Source of the DNA: Hydractinia symbiolongicarpus
Lineage: Eukaryota > Cnidaria > Hydrozoa > Anthoathecata > Hydractiniidae
DNA length: 64,000 nucleotides
Assembly (NCBI RefSeq): GCF_029227915.1
Contig: NC_079878.1
Span: 21,727,501-21,791,500, forward strand
Reading direction: 5' to 3'
Numbering within the stretch: position 1 is the stretch's first letter; each line of letters begins with the position of its first letter. Position numbers and translations under genes: made by a program. Below the pieces are notes generated by a model that was not told the DNA's origin, searched no databases, and saw only the letters and a list, made by a program, of their open reading frames with translations. Shown piece after piece: positions 52,201 through 63,804 of this stretch.

Positions 52201-54477
52201 GCCCCCAAACTTTCTTGCTTTTTGTTTAGGCTCTACCTACGATGTTTTCCCATCACCAAGTAATTTAAAGAGGTGGCGTTTCTGCACAGAAACCTCCTGT
52301 TTCTCATGCGGTAAGCAAGTGTGCACCACAGCCCACGTCTTAGGTGGCTGCAAAACTGCCCTTACACAGGGTCGGTTTACATTTCGCCACGATTCTGTTT
52401 TGCGTCTACTTTTACTTCTATCTCTTCCCCGGTAAAGCAACTAAATAACATCAAATTTGTTAAAGCTTGTCCCCCTAGCAAAAAGTCTAAGCCCATAGGT
52501 CTCTTACATCTTGCCTCCGATTGGTTGCTTCTTTCTGACTTAAAAGGTGGATTCGTTTTCCCTGGTCATATCGCAATAACATCGCTTAGAGCAGATCTTA
52601 CAGTAAACGTGTAATTTTGATAAAGCTCACCTGTCCATATGAGGAAAATATGGAAATCTGGCATTCAAAGAAGCTTTCAAAGTATTCACCCTTAGTTGAA
52701 ATTATTAAACAGAACGGGTGGAATGTAGATATTTTCGCAATTGAAGTAGGTGCTCGAGGTTATTGCTCCCGATCAGTGTCACTGTCAAAATGGACTTATT
52801 TCCATATCATCCACACCAACGGGACCTGATTCTCAAATGCCAAAAACAAAAACCTTGCCACAGAAACAAAACCGAACTTACTGTAAGAGCAACCCGTCTG
52901 AAAAGCTTTTCCCTGATTTGCCTACCCACAAGACTGCTTCAATAACTTTACATGCAGGGCTTATAATTAAAGGTAATACTTGCTACGCCAATTCTATTTA
53001 GCAAGCTTTAACTGTAACTCCTACACTTTGGTCACAATGTGCATCTCAGTCCTCTTATGTTTCTCCTCTCTCCAAGTCAGTTTTACTGAACTTATCTCTG
53101 CTGTATAAATCACGCTTTGCTATAGACCCGTCCAACTTTCTCAGAGTTTTGCAGTGTAAGATGTCAAGCCTTAGGGGCGCTCCATTTAATATTAACACTC
53201 AACGGGACGTTCCAGAAATACTTTTACACATATTGGATGAATTAACAAGACCGTCGCTTATTTTAAACAATAGCATTACTAATATGTCATATGTCATTCA
53301 ATTCGTGTCTCTTTTTAACTAGTAGGGAGGAGAGGATTGCGTTGCAAACTCCTTTTACTTGTTTTTCCAACCCGCTGACTGGCAATGACATGTGACTTTT
53401 TCCACAGTGTTCTTTCCTCCAAGATAGTACAAGAGAGACAGCTTTTAGTCAGTGTGGAGATTTGTTTATTCTCCAACTATTTACCTGTACCTTTCCATAC
53501 CTTAACCGTAGATGGAGAAGTGAAATTTCGTAAAAATTTTCAATTAAGGGCTATTATCAACCATTGCGGCAACTTAAATAATTGTTACTACACAACCATG
53601 GCCTTCGACCAAATGGTACACAGGTGGATATATTGCAACGATAGAGCAGTAATTTTCTGTGATGACCGCCTTATTAACAGTCACGAGTCATATGTTTTCT
53701 TTTTAGAAGAGCTGAGATAGATTATTTTAACCGGAATGAGTCAGCAAGGGGGCTTGACTACACTCAGTCTTGTCTTTGGAGAGTGACGACTCCACTTATT
53801 ACCTGAGTTAAAAACAAAGAATAGCACAGTTGAACAGAAAGTGGTCAAAGTTAATTTTAGGAAGATAGGGATGTCTAGTTTCTGCTAATGACCGTCCGCG
53901 GACCTCTTCAAGGTGACCCAGCTAGACATTCAGGGTACTTAGGTTCAGAAATATGGGTCGAAACCTACCTGTCCTTGGTTAAAGTTCTGTTCATCTTTTC
54001 AAATGTGTTGTGTCCTTTTTATTTTATTTTTTATATTTTTTTAATTAATTCCTTGTAAAAAGGGAGAATTGTGCTTTTAGAGGCATGTTCTCTAGAGGAG
54101 TACAACCTCTAGCTTGTTTCCAAAGACCTAACAGGTTGAGTTCATCATTGCGGTGGCTTGCCACCTCTTTGTAAATTATTTTCTTGTATTTTGGTATGAT
54201 CATCTTGACTTTACCTAGTTTTTATATAATTCTTTTTTTCCGAAATATGAAATTAATTTAATGGTTTTCAATCTAGAAACTGAAACGTCGAAAAGCGACC
54301 GTGGCTACTAATAAATTGTTGTCACAAAAAAAACGGAAAAATTATATAGACCTGATACAATTGGAGTACCTTCCTCTGAAAGGGAAGCGGAAGACCAGAA
54401 TGGCCACCAGTGTTCCAGTTACACATTCCAAATTGGAGGCCAAACCGGTTGACAAGAGTCTACAGGGCAATAGATGA
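49251..54477 (+). CDS. Small three-exon gene of unknown function
   Basis: Exons 49251-49380, 49625-49764 and 54277-54477 have GT/AG borders and join in phase to 156 residues plus stop. I do not recognise the protein. The N-terminus is Ser/Thr/Asp-rich (MSSLFNKSTLTSTPKHGNSR), exon 2 has VCTCGEAVKIIAFAYSF, and exon 3 is basic (KLKRRKATVATNKLLSQKKR), suggesting a nuclear or DNA-binding protein. Intron 2 is 4.5 kb because LINE copy B lies in it. It could be a host gene, or the accessory ORF of the adjoining CACTA-like element, to which it is divergent. A following frame (54410-54691) may be a decayed continuation. Confidence 0.45.
49785..53720 (+). pseudogene. R2-like LINE with restriction-like endonuclease and USP domain (copy B)
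   Basis: The longest copy. 49785-50486 gives the N-terminal helical part (SLSAKVKLIEDTIHEEGAKT, RGAERRLRKKIRF). 50721-51095 is the start of RT (DFRPITISNVEDKILFSLVT, ATIWLDIANAYPSIPHHLIF; first Asp). 51205-51573 has KVALPLMRAFMDDINIMFLS (MDD) and IRFLGRVMM. 51618-52153 is thumb/connector, 52190-52435 a Cys-rich segment (WRFCTETSCFSCGKQ). 52500-52790 is the endonuclease (LRADL, LTCPYEENMEIWHSKK, IEVGARGYC). 52950-53330 has the USP Cys box (GLIIKGNTCYANSI) and NTQRDVPEIL. 53385-53720 is the USP end. Stops and frameshifts throughout. Confidence 0.83.
53721..54190 (+). repeat. 3' untranslated region and structured tail of LINE copy B
   Basis: Matches the reverse complement of 7285-7850 for about 400 bp (ATGACCGTCCGCGGACCTCT, AAGTTCTGTTCATCTTTTCA). 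It ends in the type B tail 54048-54190 with two hairpins (CTAGAGG/CCTCTAG and GGTGGC/GCCACC). Beyond it lies normal intron sequence of the small gene. Confidence 0.75.
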
Positions 54478-54851
54478 GTCTTCAAAGAAAGGAATGTCTT
54501 CTTCCACAAGAAGACAATTTCTACCTCGTATTGAAGGAAAAGTAAAAATATGTGATGCACCCAAAGTAATTAATCCTGACTTGGGATGGATTGTTAAGAA
54601 GCAACAACATTTACCCACATTGCGCAGATTATATATCGTTTACAATGTAGTCTTTGTTGTTGCAAAGTTGCAACTCAATATTACTTCTTAAAAATCCATC
54701 AAAGTAACCATATTTGATATGTTCTTTAACTTTCATTTTTTTAATGTTAGTTATACAAAAGGGTTCTCCCGCTCAAAGGAGTATTACAACTTGCATATAT
54801 TTAGTATTAGAAAAGCGTTACTACCTTTTTTAATTAAAAGTGTCTTTTTTA

Positions 54852-55049
54852 CGCTTAATTTTTTATTTATATAGACAAAAACTAAAAAAAAAAATACTAC
54901 AACATAGTTGTACAAGGCGTTATTTTATGCAATGTTATGCAGATGTTTATACTTTTATCTTAATTTTTTATTTAAATAGACAAAAATTTAAAAAATTTTA
55001 TTACAGCATAGTTGTACAAGGTGTTATTTAATTAGTGTTATGCAGATGA
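54852..55049 (+). repeat. Two-copy tandem repeat of about 100 bp
   Basis: 54852-54957 and 54958-55049 share CTTAATTTTTTATTTA(T/A)ATA, GACAAAAA, CATAGTTGTACAAGG(C/T)GTTA and GTTATGCAGATG, with several differences. Non-coding AT-rich DNA, no other gene in 54700-55320. Confidence 0.75.
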
Positions 55050-55323
55050 AGTCAGAACCGTAGATGATTTGTTTAAATTGGATTTTCAGTTAAAGATTCC
55101 AGATTTTCAGTCCTGTTTTAATTGATTTTCTGCTATAATCAGGCATTTTTCTGTAGACCTTTAAAAAAATCCATTCGTATGCGATGGGTTTTAAAATGAA
55201 TGAGATTATTCTATATAATCGATATTTACTCCATTGATTTTCCTAAATGATTGGTCTTTCCAGACTAGATGGTAAGAATAGTTTACCCATTATGTCTCAT
55301 TATGTCGTATATTTTTAAACTGA

Positions 55324-56506
55324 CTATGTACAGAAATGCAAAGATAATACACGATTATTCGAAGTATTCTTAATCAAGCCTACAAAATGTGTTATTTTGT
55401 ACACTGTCTTGATTAACGGGTAGCATACAGAGCCGAATATATGCATATTGACTATGTTAGGCTTTAGACCGGTGATCAATCCGTAAGGTGTACTCGTGAT
55501 ACGTTGACTGTAGCACCTGTTGCGGATATGGGTCACTGTCATTACTGCATACGTCCAGAGAAATTTTGGCAATCCTGATTCCAAGAGTAGTGAGCGGGCC
55601 ATTTCGAGCAATATCCGCCAACTGCACTCTGCCGTTACATTCTGGTGTGGTGAGTGTGGAGCAGACTTCTCATGCTTGATGCTATGTCACAGAGATGCTA
55701 TGTCGCAGAAATAGACTCTCCACCATTGTCGGAGCGTACACGTTTAACATCTCCTGACGGATAAATATCTTCATCCAAACTGAGTGTTTTCACCTTTCCA
55801 TAAGGAGCAATATCGGCCAAGAATTTTTCAATTGCTTGGCAAGCATCAGCTTTCTGCTTCGGAATATATGTAAACTTACAACCAGAAAAGTCATCAGTAA
55901 ATACAATTGTGTATCGAAAACCATCTTTCGCAACCGATTCAATTGGACTTGACAGATCCGTATGAACGAGTTCAAACGGTGGCTCTAGCATCAGGTTCAC
56001 GATTCCTGGTATTCGAATGTTTGGCAAGCGTACACACTTCGCAGTCGAATTTCTCAGTGTCGGTTATCTTCATGTCTTGCACATGTTTTTCCATTTTGGA
56101 AATGTCATTAGGGTTACAGTGTCCTAGAATCTGGTGCCATGTTTTAAGTGATTCAGCTCTCTTACTCTCTTACTAACCCTAACCCTAACCTACTATGGCA
56201 GTTTTGTAGAGGTAGGACAGGCGATCCTTTTGATAGATTGGATACTGGTCCATCTTGAGTGACAAGTTTAGCACTATGATCTTGGAAGTTGAGTTTGCAT
56301 CCATTCTTAGTGGCAGCTTGAACGGAAAAGATGCACTATGGAAAACTGGGGATATAGAGAACGTTTGTCAGTTTAATCTCTACTTCACGACCATTTGTTG
56401 TGTGGAATTTAGTCAAAAATGTTCCTTTGGCTTTTGCCATATCGTTCGAACCCGTAATATCTGCAAGTTCAGCGTAATGCTGTTTCGGATCAAAAGATTC
56501 ATCAAT
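55324..56506 (-). pseudogene. Ty1/Copia protease-integrase fragment
   Basis: Minus strand, from 56506: ESFDPKQHYAELADITGSND, then GTFLTKFHTTNGREVEIKLT (protease end). Around 56160-56030 a zinc-like His/Cys stretch. 56027-55698: FELVHTDLSSPIE (first Asp), TIVFTDDFSGCKFTYI (second Asp) and VRSDNGGE (integrase). After a small duplication of GATGCTATGTC(A/G)CAGA, 55611-55324: MLEMARSLLLESGLPKFLWT, YAVMTVTHIRNR. No RT or LTR. The protease start is cut off by the ISL2EU copy beginning at 56507. Confidence 0.86.
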
Positions 56507-57492
56507 ACACCTATTTAACATTACGTGCGCCATTATTATTCCGCGCTGGGGAAGGGAACTGGGTTCTAAGAAGGGGTCCTTATGTTCTTCTTAGTTAAAC
56601 TTGATGAAAACGAAGTATAAACAACACGCTTACATTTATGTATCTGCACAAAATCTTTTATTTCAAGAATTATTTATCATGTTAACCATAAAGAATGTTC
56701 ATGTCATTGTATTGCTTTCCAAGCGTCCTTAGAAATAAAGAACAGAGGCAGCGTTGAATAAAAGGTATGAGAAGAATTAACCCAGATAAAGTGATTGGGT
56801 ACCAAAACAAAGATACTCTGTTCATTTTGTTGATGGAACACCTTCCCAAAAGTATCCAGACCCAACACTAGAATACTAGAACACTAGAAGGGGTACGATA
56901 CTCCTGTTACTAAAAAACCTAGAAAAGAACTATTTCGACATTCTCTGGAAAAGTTTCTCTTGTTTCATAAAATTTTCCCAGCAGCGAAGCCCAAGAAGAG
57001 GAACCTTGTTGCTCAAATATTTCTGACTCATCAGGATTTTTTTCACCTACAAAACCACATCACTCTTACACTATTTCTCTACTGCCTACATGTGAATCAT
57101 GTAAAGGACAAGAGCAAAATGATTAAATCTATGGTCAGTAAAGTGGACTCCTTAACTGTACAAGTAAAGAAGTACAGAGGCAAAGCCTTTGAAATTGTTA
57201 AAAAAATACAACAATGACTTGGAGAATCATTAAAAGTGATTCCAAAATAAATTATTGCACTGGTCCATCTTCTATCATGTTATGTAACACTCTGTTATTG
57301 TTATGAAAGCCTTACTTACAGCAAATGAATTATTGGAGGGGGTCAAAACGATCATGTTTAAGTACTAAAATAATACCGTAAAACTAAACATGCGAAAAAG
57401 TTAACACAGCGGGATGAGTTTTTGTTTGGGCTTACTGACAGAGGACCTTGCAGATCGTTTTGGAATATCACCATCAACATGTTCCACAGTAT
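56507..57492 (+). mobile_element. ISL2EU DNA transposon (copy 3), right part missing
   Basis: Starts with ACACCTATTTAACATTA after AT (56505-56506), identical to the termini of copy 1. It follows the transposase-side end of copy 1 closely: CGCCATTATTATTCCGCGCT, AAGAAGGGGT, AACTTGATGAAAACGAAGTA. Frames at 56700-57480 are decayed pieces of the THAP-DDE gene (for example MIKSMVSKVDSLTVQVKKYR at 57119, and GLLTEDLADRFGISPSTCS at 57427-57485). The sequence then runs into (ATT)n exactly inside the helix-turn-helix; the rest is gone. Oriented opposite to copy 1. Confidence 0.83.
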
Positions 57493-57901
<409 letters not shown>

Positions 57902-57944
57902 CCACGGCTGTTTCAGAGCGGAAACTAAGACTGCGCATGCGTCA
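57902..57944 (+). repeat. Left terminal inverted repeat of the RAG1-like transposon
   Basis: CACGGCTGTTTCAG, then AGCGGAAACTAAGACTGCGC and ATG(C)GTCAA. The right end matches in two blocks, separated there by 12 extra bases: 14 bp perfect, then CGGAAACT(A/C)AGACTGCGC plus ATG. Confidence 0.93.
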
Positions 57945-58730
57945 ATAATTACGGCCACGTTGAGGCGCAAGATGGCGGGCGCAAATAAAAACAATCATGA
58001 TAAATAAGTAACTAACTTTTTGAAATCGCTTTTGCATGATAGAATCTATTTCAGTGGATTTAATTTAGTTTTTTAAAGCATTTCAACACGCTGGAAGCTA
58101 AATCTTTCTTTTACCTTTGCGACAAGCATGCTGTTGGAGTAATACTGTGGCAGTTTTGAAGGCATACTTTTTTTTGTTAAAATTAACATGGCAACTTGTT
58201 CCAACTAATTTTTGGTTTTGTGGACGTTGCGAAGTTATGTGGCTGGTGTATTATATATTTTTGGAAAGCTGAAAGGCTCATCTACAAGGTAAGAAAAACG
58301 AAAAAACTGTATCAGTACTTCTGAAAGAATGCTAGAGCGCTGAATTCTGGCAATAAAAGTTAGTGTAAAACCTGAAAATTTTAACTCCCTCTTTGACATA
58401 ATCTACTGTATGATTTATTGTAGGCATTAAAACTGTTGTAGTTTACTAAGCTAATATTTCACAGAATAACAACACTAAACAACATTCTATATAAACAATT
58501 CTGTAACTCTAAATAAGGTTTCTGCGTCTCATACACTACTAACGTAAGCTCGACAAAAAGTCAAATAAAAATGAACTATGCATGTAGTAAGCTAATTAAC
58601 TGTTCAATTCTTTTTCTTTCTAGACCAGCTGATCCACCTTTGAAATAATGCAAAGACTAAAGGAGCTTGCAAAGTAATGCTAATATGCAGTTAAAGATAT
58701 AACTAGCTATCTAAGCTGTAAGTCTAAAAG

Positions 58731-61700
58731 TTATTCTTCACGTGCAATTTTTCTTTTTTTAATTTTTGGTTTTAATTGGCTCGATTCAGGATTTACATTA
58801 ACAAAATGTTGCTTTAATGTATTTCGTAACCGCTCCACTGGGTTTTTGATGCAGCTGTACCTGCTCGACATCCTGTTGATTTCATGATGCAAGCTTTCTC
58901 CACCTTAAAAATGTTATAATTTGACATTTAAGCTAGCTAGCTACACATTTTCTGAAAAATAACACATTTTGGTAAAAAACACAAATTTTGGTGTTACCAG
59001 GTTACAAATTTAAGTGGCTGTTTACCTTGTTCGCCATAAAACCCAAATCCAACATTCCATTTTGCTATGAACTCAGTGACATGATCTTCAAGCATATGCA
59101 GTTTTGGTGAAATATTAACTTTTGGCCAGTTAGTTCGCAGATGCATCATGAATTTATTAATTGAAATTTCTAGAATTATGTACTATATGTATATTATTCT
59201 TTCTTTTTGTTTTGTTTTTGGCACATGAAATTTTAAAAAAAACTTATTTATTATTAAAAAAAGGAACAAGTTTCTCACCTAAAGCCAGTATTTCCTCACA
59301 TGACAGATATTTTGCCGAATTGTAAATGTTATGAACTTCTGCAAAGTAAGTAAATAACATGTCGTACTTATCCATTTCTAAATTCACACTGTGAATAAGC
59401 TGGTCATCATGCTTTTGTGCTGCAACAATCTCTTTAATGCTGGATGTTAAATTTTGGATGTTTTCTTTCTATAAGAGCAAGATTGTTTTTTTAATTTTCT
59501 TTAAATATGTTATTTTTAAATTGCTACATTATTGTTAGTATTAACAAACCTTTAGCAATTTATGTACATGGTTGCCGATAAAACTTTGGCCATGGTAGGC
59601 CTGACGTTCAACACCCATTTTTTGCAGCGTTTTATCTATTGAAGAAGCACAAGGACCAACACCTAAAATAAGATGAACAAACTATTAAACATAGCTTTAG
59701 ATTGGAGAGAATATAAGGCTTGCATCATAAGATCAGAATGAAAATTATAATTTTGGAAAGTTTTTTTTCGGGAATTAAATTTCTTGGAATTTCCAGACAA
59801 AAAAACATTTGCGAATATCACAAAAAATTACTTAGGTAATAAAAATGATCATACCCACTAAAATTCTTTTGTTGTTTCCCAAGGTTGAGATTTCTAATTC
59901 TAATTCTGTGATTTTCTTCTCAGTTTTTATTATACTTTTCTCGTACGTCAGTATATTTCGTTGTAAGCCACCAGATATTACAAGCCAGTTTAACTGATCT
60001 TGCTGGTTTGCTAATTTGGCTTTTTCATCTTCCAGCTTTTGCTGCAAGTCATTTGTTTCTTTAAGGACTTCGATGTAGTCACCATAATCTGAATCCAGTT
60101 CATTGTCTTCTGTTGCCAACAGCAGAGCTATTTTTACATCATAGTCTTGGCAAGAAGACTCAAACATTTTAAACATCTTTTGATATACACCCAAGGAAAT
60201 ATGAAGACCAGGAATACAGACCTAAAATTAGGTGTTTATATAGATTTTATTTTGGGATTATTAAATCAACTTGCAGTGGAAAAGCATAAAAATATGATGT
60301 ATACTTGATCAATAGGTATGTCAAAAAATATGTTGTCAATGACATTATAAAATTCTTTCGCATTTTTAGGGCTCCCACCACTTTCACGGAAATCTGCTAA
60401 ATTTTCTTCAAGTGTCGCCAGTGACCTTTTCTTAAATTTCTTGCGAGTAAACACTGGGATGTTCATTAGTTTTGAGGTAATGTTGCAAAACAAACAGCTG
60501 TGACGCCCTAAACACAAATGTTAAAGTATACATATTTTATTAGAAACTTTTAAAAATAAACCATTTTTAACTATGCATTTCCCATATCTGCGTAGTAAAA
60601 ACCCATTGTTAAACTACAGGAACTTTATGAAGTTGCAAAAAAAGTTCTGTAAAAATTAATTAATTTTGATTATCAACTAGCAACTTGCCCCAGATCTTAA
60701 GTAATTAATATTTACCATTTGCACCAGTTATACCATACATTGCACACAGAAATTCGTAGTCGCCATACATAAATACACGGAATATCGACTCTTTATATTT
60801 GACTTGTTGCAGCATTTTTATTTGTGGTCAAAAATTAATTAATTTTGATTATCAACTAGCAACTTGCCCCAGATCTTAAGTAATTAATATTTACCATTTG
60901 CACCAGTTATACCATACATTGCACACAGAAATTCGTAGTCGCCATACATAAATACACGGAATATCGACTCTTTATATTTGACTTGTTGCAGCATTTTTAT
61001 TTGTGGTCGAAACCGTTCAAGGCAGACTCTTAAGTTTGTTCTTGTGTCTTTCCCTAATTTAAAAAAAAAATATAAAAAATGTTTTGATTTCTACTTTAGA
61101 TCACTTAGATCATTTCTACTTTAGATCACAATTAGACATCACATGCATAGAATTTTGGAAATTCCAGTTTTAATTTTTTTTTTTTCATATTTGTAATATA
61201 TTGCATTAATGTTTGTTACCTTCAAAAATGCTAAACATTATTGTGTTTTCCTTCTTGTTTGGGTTTAGAACATTGCCTATTTGATATGCCATTTTAAAAC
61301 TATTTCCTCCATGGTCTCCACCAATTTTAACATGGATCTCATTGTCAGGAATGAAACTATGTTTTACAAGTAAATTGTGACATTCTAGCTTTTTGAGTTG
61401 ATACAGAATGTGGCCAACTACATTATACAGATACCCCCAGGGCCTAGGTATAACGGATACCCTGTTTCCAACTGATAATTTGGTGAGAGGAGCCAGCTCA
61501 ACTCTCAGTCCTTGGCCTACCCATTCAGCAGCGACACTTCTTGCTTTTTTTTCTGATTCAATTTTTATGTTGAATGTTTTCAACCAACGTGATATTTCAC
61601 GTAGTTGATTCCATGGCATGTTTAAATTTGATTTCATTGCTGTGATGTGATTGGCTGGAATAATGACTTCTGTACCCAAATTTTTAATGATAGTATTTCT

Positions 61701-63375
61701 GTCACTTTCTTCCATAGACTTTAGCAGTGCTGTGGTCTGTTTTGTGACAGATTGGGTTTCTTCACCAGACATCAGATGGATTAACTCCTTGGCTGTATTT
61801 GCTCTTTTCCGCACATTCCTTTCACATGTTTCATCAGAAGACTTGCGAGGAATTCTAATGGGTGTTATTGTCAATGGCTAAAATATGGAACATATGTTAT
61901 TAATTTGTTTTATGTAAAATGTAATATTACTATTAAAATTATCATATTGTTACAGACAATTATGTGTACATTATTTTTAATATAACATAGCATAGTTTTG
62001 TATTTTTGTATAAAGTAGTTATACACATTTTTTATATAAGATCACTTAACGATGTAGACGCCTTAGCATTTAGGGTGGGCACATCAAAATTTTAGTAAAT
62101 CTCCTAATATATAGAATGGTTTTTATTGACCCCCAAAACTTCCTATATTCTGTGACCCCTCTAGCCACTTACTTATATTTATTATTATTTTTAATTATTT
62201 ACTCTGAACATTTTAAAATTTGTCTTGTTCTTATTATGGCTTGTTTTTTGTATAAAAAATGTGTATAAGAAACATTTCACTGGAATTGTAAAAAAATGAT
62301 AACCTAGGTATGCACATATATAGACATATACAAAAGCAACTTATTTTCAGTTTTGATTTCAGCCTTAAAATTGCTAAGATCAAAATTTTTTGCTTTATCA
62401 GCCGTTTGAAAATCAGTTGCTTGTTAAAAAAAGTCAATGTCAAATCACTTTTACTGAGTCCACTCCATACATAAGTAATCTTACTTGTGAACTTCCACTG
62501 GGCAATTGGACAGTTTTATTCGGCAAGTTTGACTGCTGCATTTTTATTCCAACCACATGAGCAATGCATTCTTCTACCTTTTTCGGTACAGGCTTGGAAG
62601 GGCTCAACTGCATCATCTCTAGTGTTGTAAATGACAATGCTGGAGAGCATGTGTGCGATTGTGCAGACAGCAGTTTAAATGAACAACCACATGTTCCCTT
62701 GACAACTCGTGTGTTTAAAATCCTGGAAATGCACAAACCAGGCGAGACATCCCCGGGTGTTGTTGGGATGCTGCAGGTGGGACATCTATTTGAATTTTCC
62801 AACCAATTTGTTAAACACAAGGCACAAAACACGTGGTTACATTGGTTTATCATTAATGGCCTTTTTAAAATATTGCTACACAAAGCACAAATCAGATGTT
62901 CCCAGTTGCCTTCACTGATATTTATGTCTGAGAGAACGTTTCCACTATAGTCAAAAAGTTCAGAGGTTTTTCTGTAAATTTTATTAAGTTCTAGGGGTGT
63001 CCAAGTTTTTTCTGCGGAATCCACAGCTTTGTGTGTTGGGTTACCACCGCCCCTTCTTTTCATAGGTTTGCCACCTCTCTTTTTTTGTGCACTTAATATG
63101 CATGTTTTGCACTCGGTGTCTTTATGTGTATACCATTTAACAGGCACAATAGCGGTAGCTGAGTCACGTTTTAGGACATTACTTATTGTAGCAAAGCACG
63201 AGTGACAGAATTTTTTTGGGTGAATGCCTGCCCGATCAGAATAAAAATCAGCTCTGAAAATACTGTCCAAGTTCTTTATGTGCTCTTGGACAATATGTGA
63301 TCGTCCAGGCAGAGTGTTTCCACATATTCGACACAGCTTGTTCAACCGAGCTAGGTGTAAATCCCCAGTAGCCAT
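58731..63375 (-). CDS. RAG1-like transposase with RAG1-type zinc region and RING finger
   Basis: Nine exons (minus): 63375-62485, 61877-61220, 61053-60895, 60507-60305, 60221-59855, 59662-59550, 59468-59279, 59169-59026, 58903-58731; all GT/AG, all in phase, 965 residues and no stop. Exon 1 holds the RAG1 N-terminal zinc region (CRICG at 15-19, IHPKKFCHSC at 51-60, CKTC at 89-92) and a RING finger (163-201). The core keeps, in RAG1 order, Asp485 (GGDHGG), Asp555 (YGDYE), Cys574-x2-Cys577, His885-x4-His890 and Glu907 (YGEQGGES). The Asp555-to-Cys distance (19) equals mouse RAG1 (708 to 727). I start at MATGDLH; an upstream in-frame leader lacks support. It should cut and join its own termini; RAG1 is the closest well-known relative. 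Confidence 0.9.
60651..61008 (+). repeat. 179 bp tandem duplication across an exon-intron border
   Basis: 60651-60829 and 60830-61008 look identical. Each copy contains the last about 113 bases of exon 3 of the RAG1-like gene, its GTAAAT donor and the start of the intron. Only the copy at 60830 is joined to the real exon start with its acceptor (61053). The extra copy has a donor but no acceptor, so it can be spliced out with the intron. Confidence 0.93.
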
Positions 63376-63804
63376 CTTGAACTTTAACAAAAATTTTGAA
63401 AAAAAAGTACCTAATGTTTGATACAATATCAATTCGTAATGTACTGATACACCTACAGTTCTTTTTTTATTCGTATCTCGTAACTATCTTGGAATGATTT
63501 TTATAAAAATTATCTGTGGGATAACTTCGTATCTGAAAATATTTTGCTTTAAGTTGGCATGGTGTCCACAGTCTTCAAAATGGAGGTTGAAAGTTTTTGT
63601 TTTGTTTTAGCTAGGCAACAAGCGAATAGCTTTGTATTTGAATTAATCTTATTGGTATAGGACTATATTTTATTTAAACCACTTAGTTTCCAGTCCTTAA
63701 GTTGGTTTATGTGATTAAAATGCCTATTAAACCTGGTGCTAGCTACCCTAAAATTTGTTTACTTTTAAGCGCAACTCGCCCCAGTCCTTATTTTAAATTT
63801 TTTT

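Noticed and set aside
56174-56192. CTAACCCTAACCCTAACC, resembling telomere repeat
   Set aside because: Only about three units inside a Copia fragment; too short to call an interstitial telomere, and consistent with chance or a repair patch.
58731-63375. Interpretation as the host's own RAG1 ortholog or a domesticated gene
   Set aside because: The gene lies exactly between inverted termini with a 4 bp duplication and no RAG2-like gene is near, so a mobile element is the simpler reading.
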